NCBI RefSeq assembly: GCF_009674585.1
Contig: NZ_WKJP01000001.1
Span: 682,001 to 746,000 of the forward strand
DNA from: Haloferax marinisediminis
GTDB lineage: Archaea; Halobacteriota; Halobacteria; Halobacteriales; Haloferacaceae
Direction of reading: 5' to 3'
DNA length: 64,000 nt
Positions 62,534-64,000 of the stretch are shown piece after piece. Both the position numbers and the translations under genes were made by a program. The notes under the pieces are model-generated. The model saw nothing but the letters and a program-made list of their open reading frames with translations, did no database searches and was not told the DNA's origin. Positions within the stretch are counted from its first letter, which is position 1. Every line of letters begins with the position of its first letter.

Positions 62534-62605
62534 GGGCCCATAGCTCAGTGGTAGAGTGCCTCCTTTGCAAGGAGGATGCCCAGGGTTCGAATCCCTGTGG
62601 GTCCA
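62534..62605 (+). tRNA. tRNA-Ala (anticodon TGC)
   Basis: Acceptor stem GGGCCCA / TGGGTCC with discriminator A at 62605, D-arm TAGCTCAGTGGTAGA, anticodon stem CCTCC/GGAGG with loop TTTGCAA and anticodon TGC at 62566-62568, and T-arm GGGTTCGAATCCC. CCA is not encoded. Located in the 16S-23S spacer as in other euryarchaea. No intron. Confidence 0.97.
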
Positions 62606-62823
62606 TGGTAAGCAATGTTCAACCCTCGTTGAATCGTGCCCCTTAAGTGTGGGACGACGATACGAAGGAATGAGCATTGACGACTGATGCACCAACCCGC
62701 GCAAGCGTGGTTGGGAAGGGTCGAATACGCGCCAGAAGACTACTGGGCGTATGATGAAACCGTGTGTACGTGCAATCCAGGCGTCCACTGGACCCGTTCT
62801 CCGGGTCACAGTGACTATATCAA
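62606..62823 (+). other. tRNA-23S spacer and 5' flank of pre-23S
   Basis: Transcribed spacer of the rRNA operon. The 5' arm of the pre-23S processing stem should lie here (about 62650-62800), but its partner is beyond the window, so pairing cannot be verified. Confidence 0.6.
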
Positions 62824-64000
62824 CTGGCTACTGTGCCAGCTGGTGGATAGCTCGGCTCGAGAGCCGATGACGGACGTGCCAAGCTGCGAAAAGCTTCAGG
62901 GACCCGCATGGAGGGTAAGAACTGAAGATCTCCGAATGGGAATCCCCACGCAATTGCCTTGCGCAATGGGGAACGCTCCGAATTGAAACATCTTAGTAGG
63001 AGCAGGAAAAGAAAGCAATCCGCGATATCGTGAGTAACGGCGAGTGAAAGCGACACAGTCCAAACCGAAGCCTTCGGGCAATGTGGTGTACGGACTACCC
63101 GTAACGGACCTGGATCTTATGTGAAGTCTCCTGGAACGGAGCGTGATACAGGGTGAAAACCCCGTAACATAAGAGAAAGGTCCCGGGGTTGTTCCAGAAT
63201 AGCGGGGGTTGGATATCCCTCGTGAATTACGCAGGCATCAACTGCGAAGACTAAACACTCCTCGAGACCGATAGCGAACAAGTAGCGTGAGCGAACGCTG
63301 AAAAGCACCCCGAAAAGGGCGGTGCAATAGGGCTTGAAATCAGTTGGCGATAGAGCGATGTAGCATACAAGGTCGTCTGACGAATGAACCGAGAGCGATC
63401 TCATAGTAAGACTCAGACGAAGCCGATGTTACGTCGTACGTTTTGAAAAACGAACCATGGAGTGCATCTGACTGGCGAGTCTAAGGGGTGAACCCCCGGA
63501 GGCATAGGGAAACCGATACGGCCGCAGTCTTTGACCAGGGCCACCGTCTTCAAGGGCGGGGAGCCAACCGGATGCGACCCGAAACCAAGTGATCTACGCC
63601 GGAGCAGGGTGAAGCGTGGCGAAAGCTGCGTGGAGGCCCGTTAGAGTTGGTGTCCTACAATACCCTCTCGTGACTCTGGTGTAGGGGTGAAAGGCCCATC
63701 GAACTTGGCAACAGCTGGTTCCAACCGAAACATGTCGAAGCATGACCTCTGATGAGATAGTCTGTGAGGTAGAGCGACCGATTGGGAATCCGGACTCCGA
63801 GAGGAGTTCGCTTCCCTGTCAAACTCCGAACTTACAGACGTCGTAGACTCAGGGAGTCCGGTGTGCGGGGTAAGCTTGTGCACCGTGAGGGAGACAACCC
63901 AGAGCTAGGTTAAGGACCCAAAGTGTGGATTAAGTGCGATTGAAGATTGTCTCGAGCCCTAAACAGCCGGGAGGTGAGCTTAGAAGCAGCTACCCTCTAA
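62824..64000 (+). rRNA. rrl: 23S ribosomal RNA, partial (3' end beyond window)
   Basis: From CTGGCTACTGTGCCAGCTGG onward the sequence follows the archaeal large-subunit rRNA 5' domain (GACGTGCCAAGCTGCGAAAAGC, then GTGAGTAACGGCGAGTGAAA and CTTGGCAACAGCTGGTT). The 5' end is placed by comparison with the haloarchaeal TTGGCTAC start and may be off by a few bases. The gene runs off the right edge after about 1.2 kb. Confidence 0.96.

Overview
The window is chromosomal DNA from a halophilic archaeon of the class Halobacteria, most likely Haloferax or a close relative. The evidence is the high GC content with strong GC3 bias, very acidic proteins, a halobacterial-type 2Fe-2S ferredoxin with an acidic N-terminal insert, the MC1 chromosomal protein, PibD prepilin peptidase, archaeal Hel308-like helicase and EndA, many probably leaderless genes with a TATA box about 25-28 bp upstream of the ATG, and an archaeal 16S-tRNA(Ala)-23S rRNA operon at the right edge. 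It reads as stable core genome. I see no CRISPR array, insertion sequence or prophage.

Layout. 1-3840: methionine/homocysteine synthesis (two O-acetylhomoserine sulfhydrylase paralogues flanking metX). 3914-8450: phosphate transporter, ferredoxin, membrane protein, pibD, hisI. 8487-14235: glmM, hisA, hisB, an ACT-domain regulator and several small genes; the his genes are scattered rather than in one operon. 14248-18648: a TAXI-type TRAP transporter with a DUF1850 protein. 19040-23802: upp, small zinc-ribbon and membrane proteins, a CobW/COG0523 GTPase, and an ArsA-like ATPase. 23940-30787: cstA, small conserved haloarchaeal genes, a winged-helix regulator and thrC. 30910-33300: divergent serA and serB. 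33623-39875: a 2-oxoacid dehydrogenase complex (E1 alpha, E1 beta, E2, E3) followed by lipoyl synthase, which supplies its cofactor. 40449-47043: Hel308-like helicase, HAD phosphatase, a NucS-N/zinc-ribbon protein, endA and trpS. 47053-49335: a divergent ornithine-cyclodeaminase-like and FAD amine oxidase-like pair. 50088-53299: pheS-pheT behind a possible leader ORF. 53380-54248: a frameshifted NmrA-like gene. 54343-58251: a third Cys/Met-metabolism PLP enzyme and valS. 58291-60159: pyrD, an AbrB-like protein and MC1. 60490-64000: rRNA operon with repeated promoters.

Functionally the window joins amino-acid synthesis (Met, His, Thr, Ser) with translation (rRNA, tRNA-Ala, TrpRS, PheRS, ValRS, tRNA splicing). 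The least explained signals are the Phe-codon-bearing mini-ORF and serial hairpins before pheS, a perfect 35-bp tandem repeat carrying a 14-bp palindrome before hisA, a cryptic out-of-frame octapeptide repeat after the coiled-coil gene near 30.8 kb, hairpin-forming 15-residue repeats inside a zinc-finger protein, a NucS-type domain joined to zinc ribbons without its nuclease, and several micro-ORFs below usual length cut-offs.
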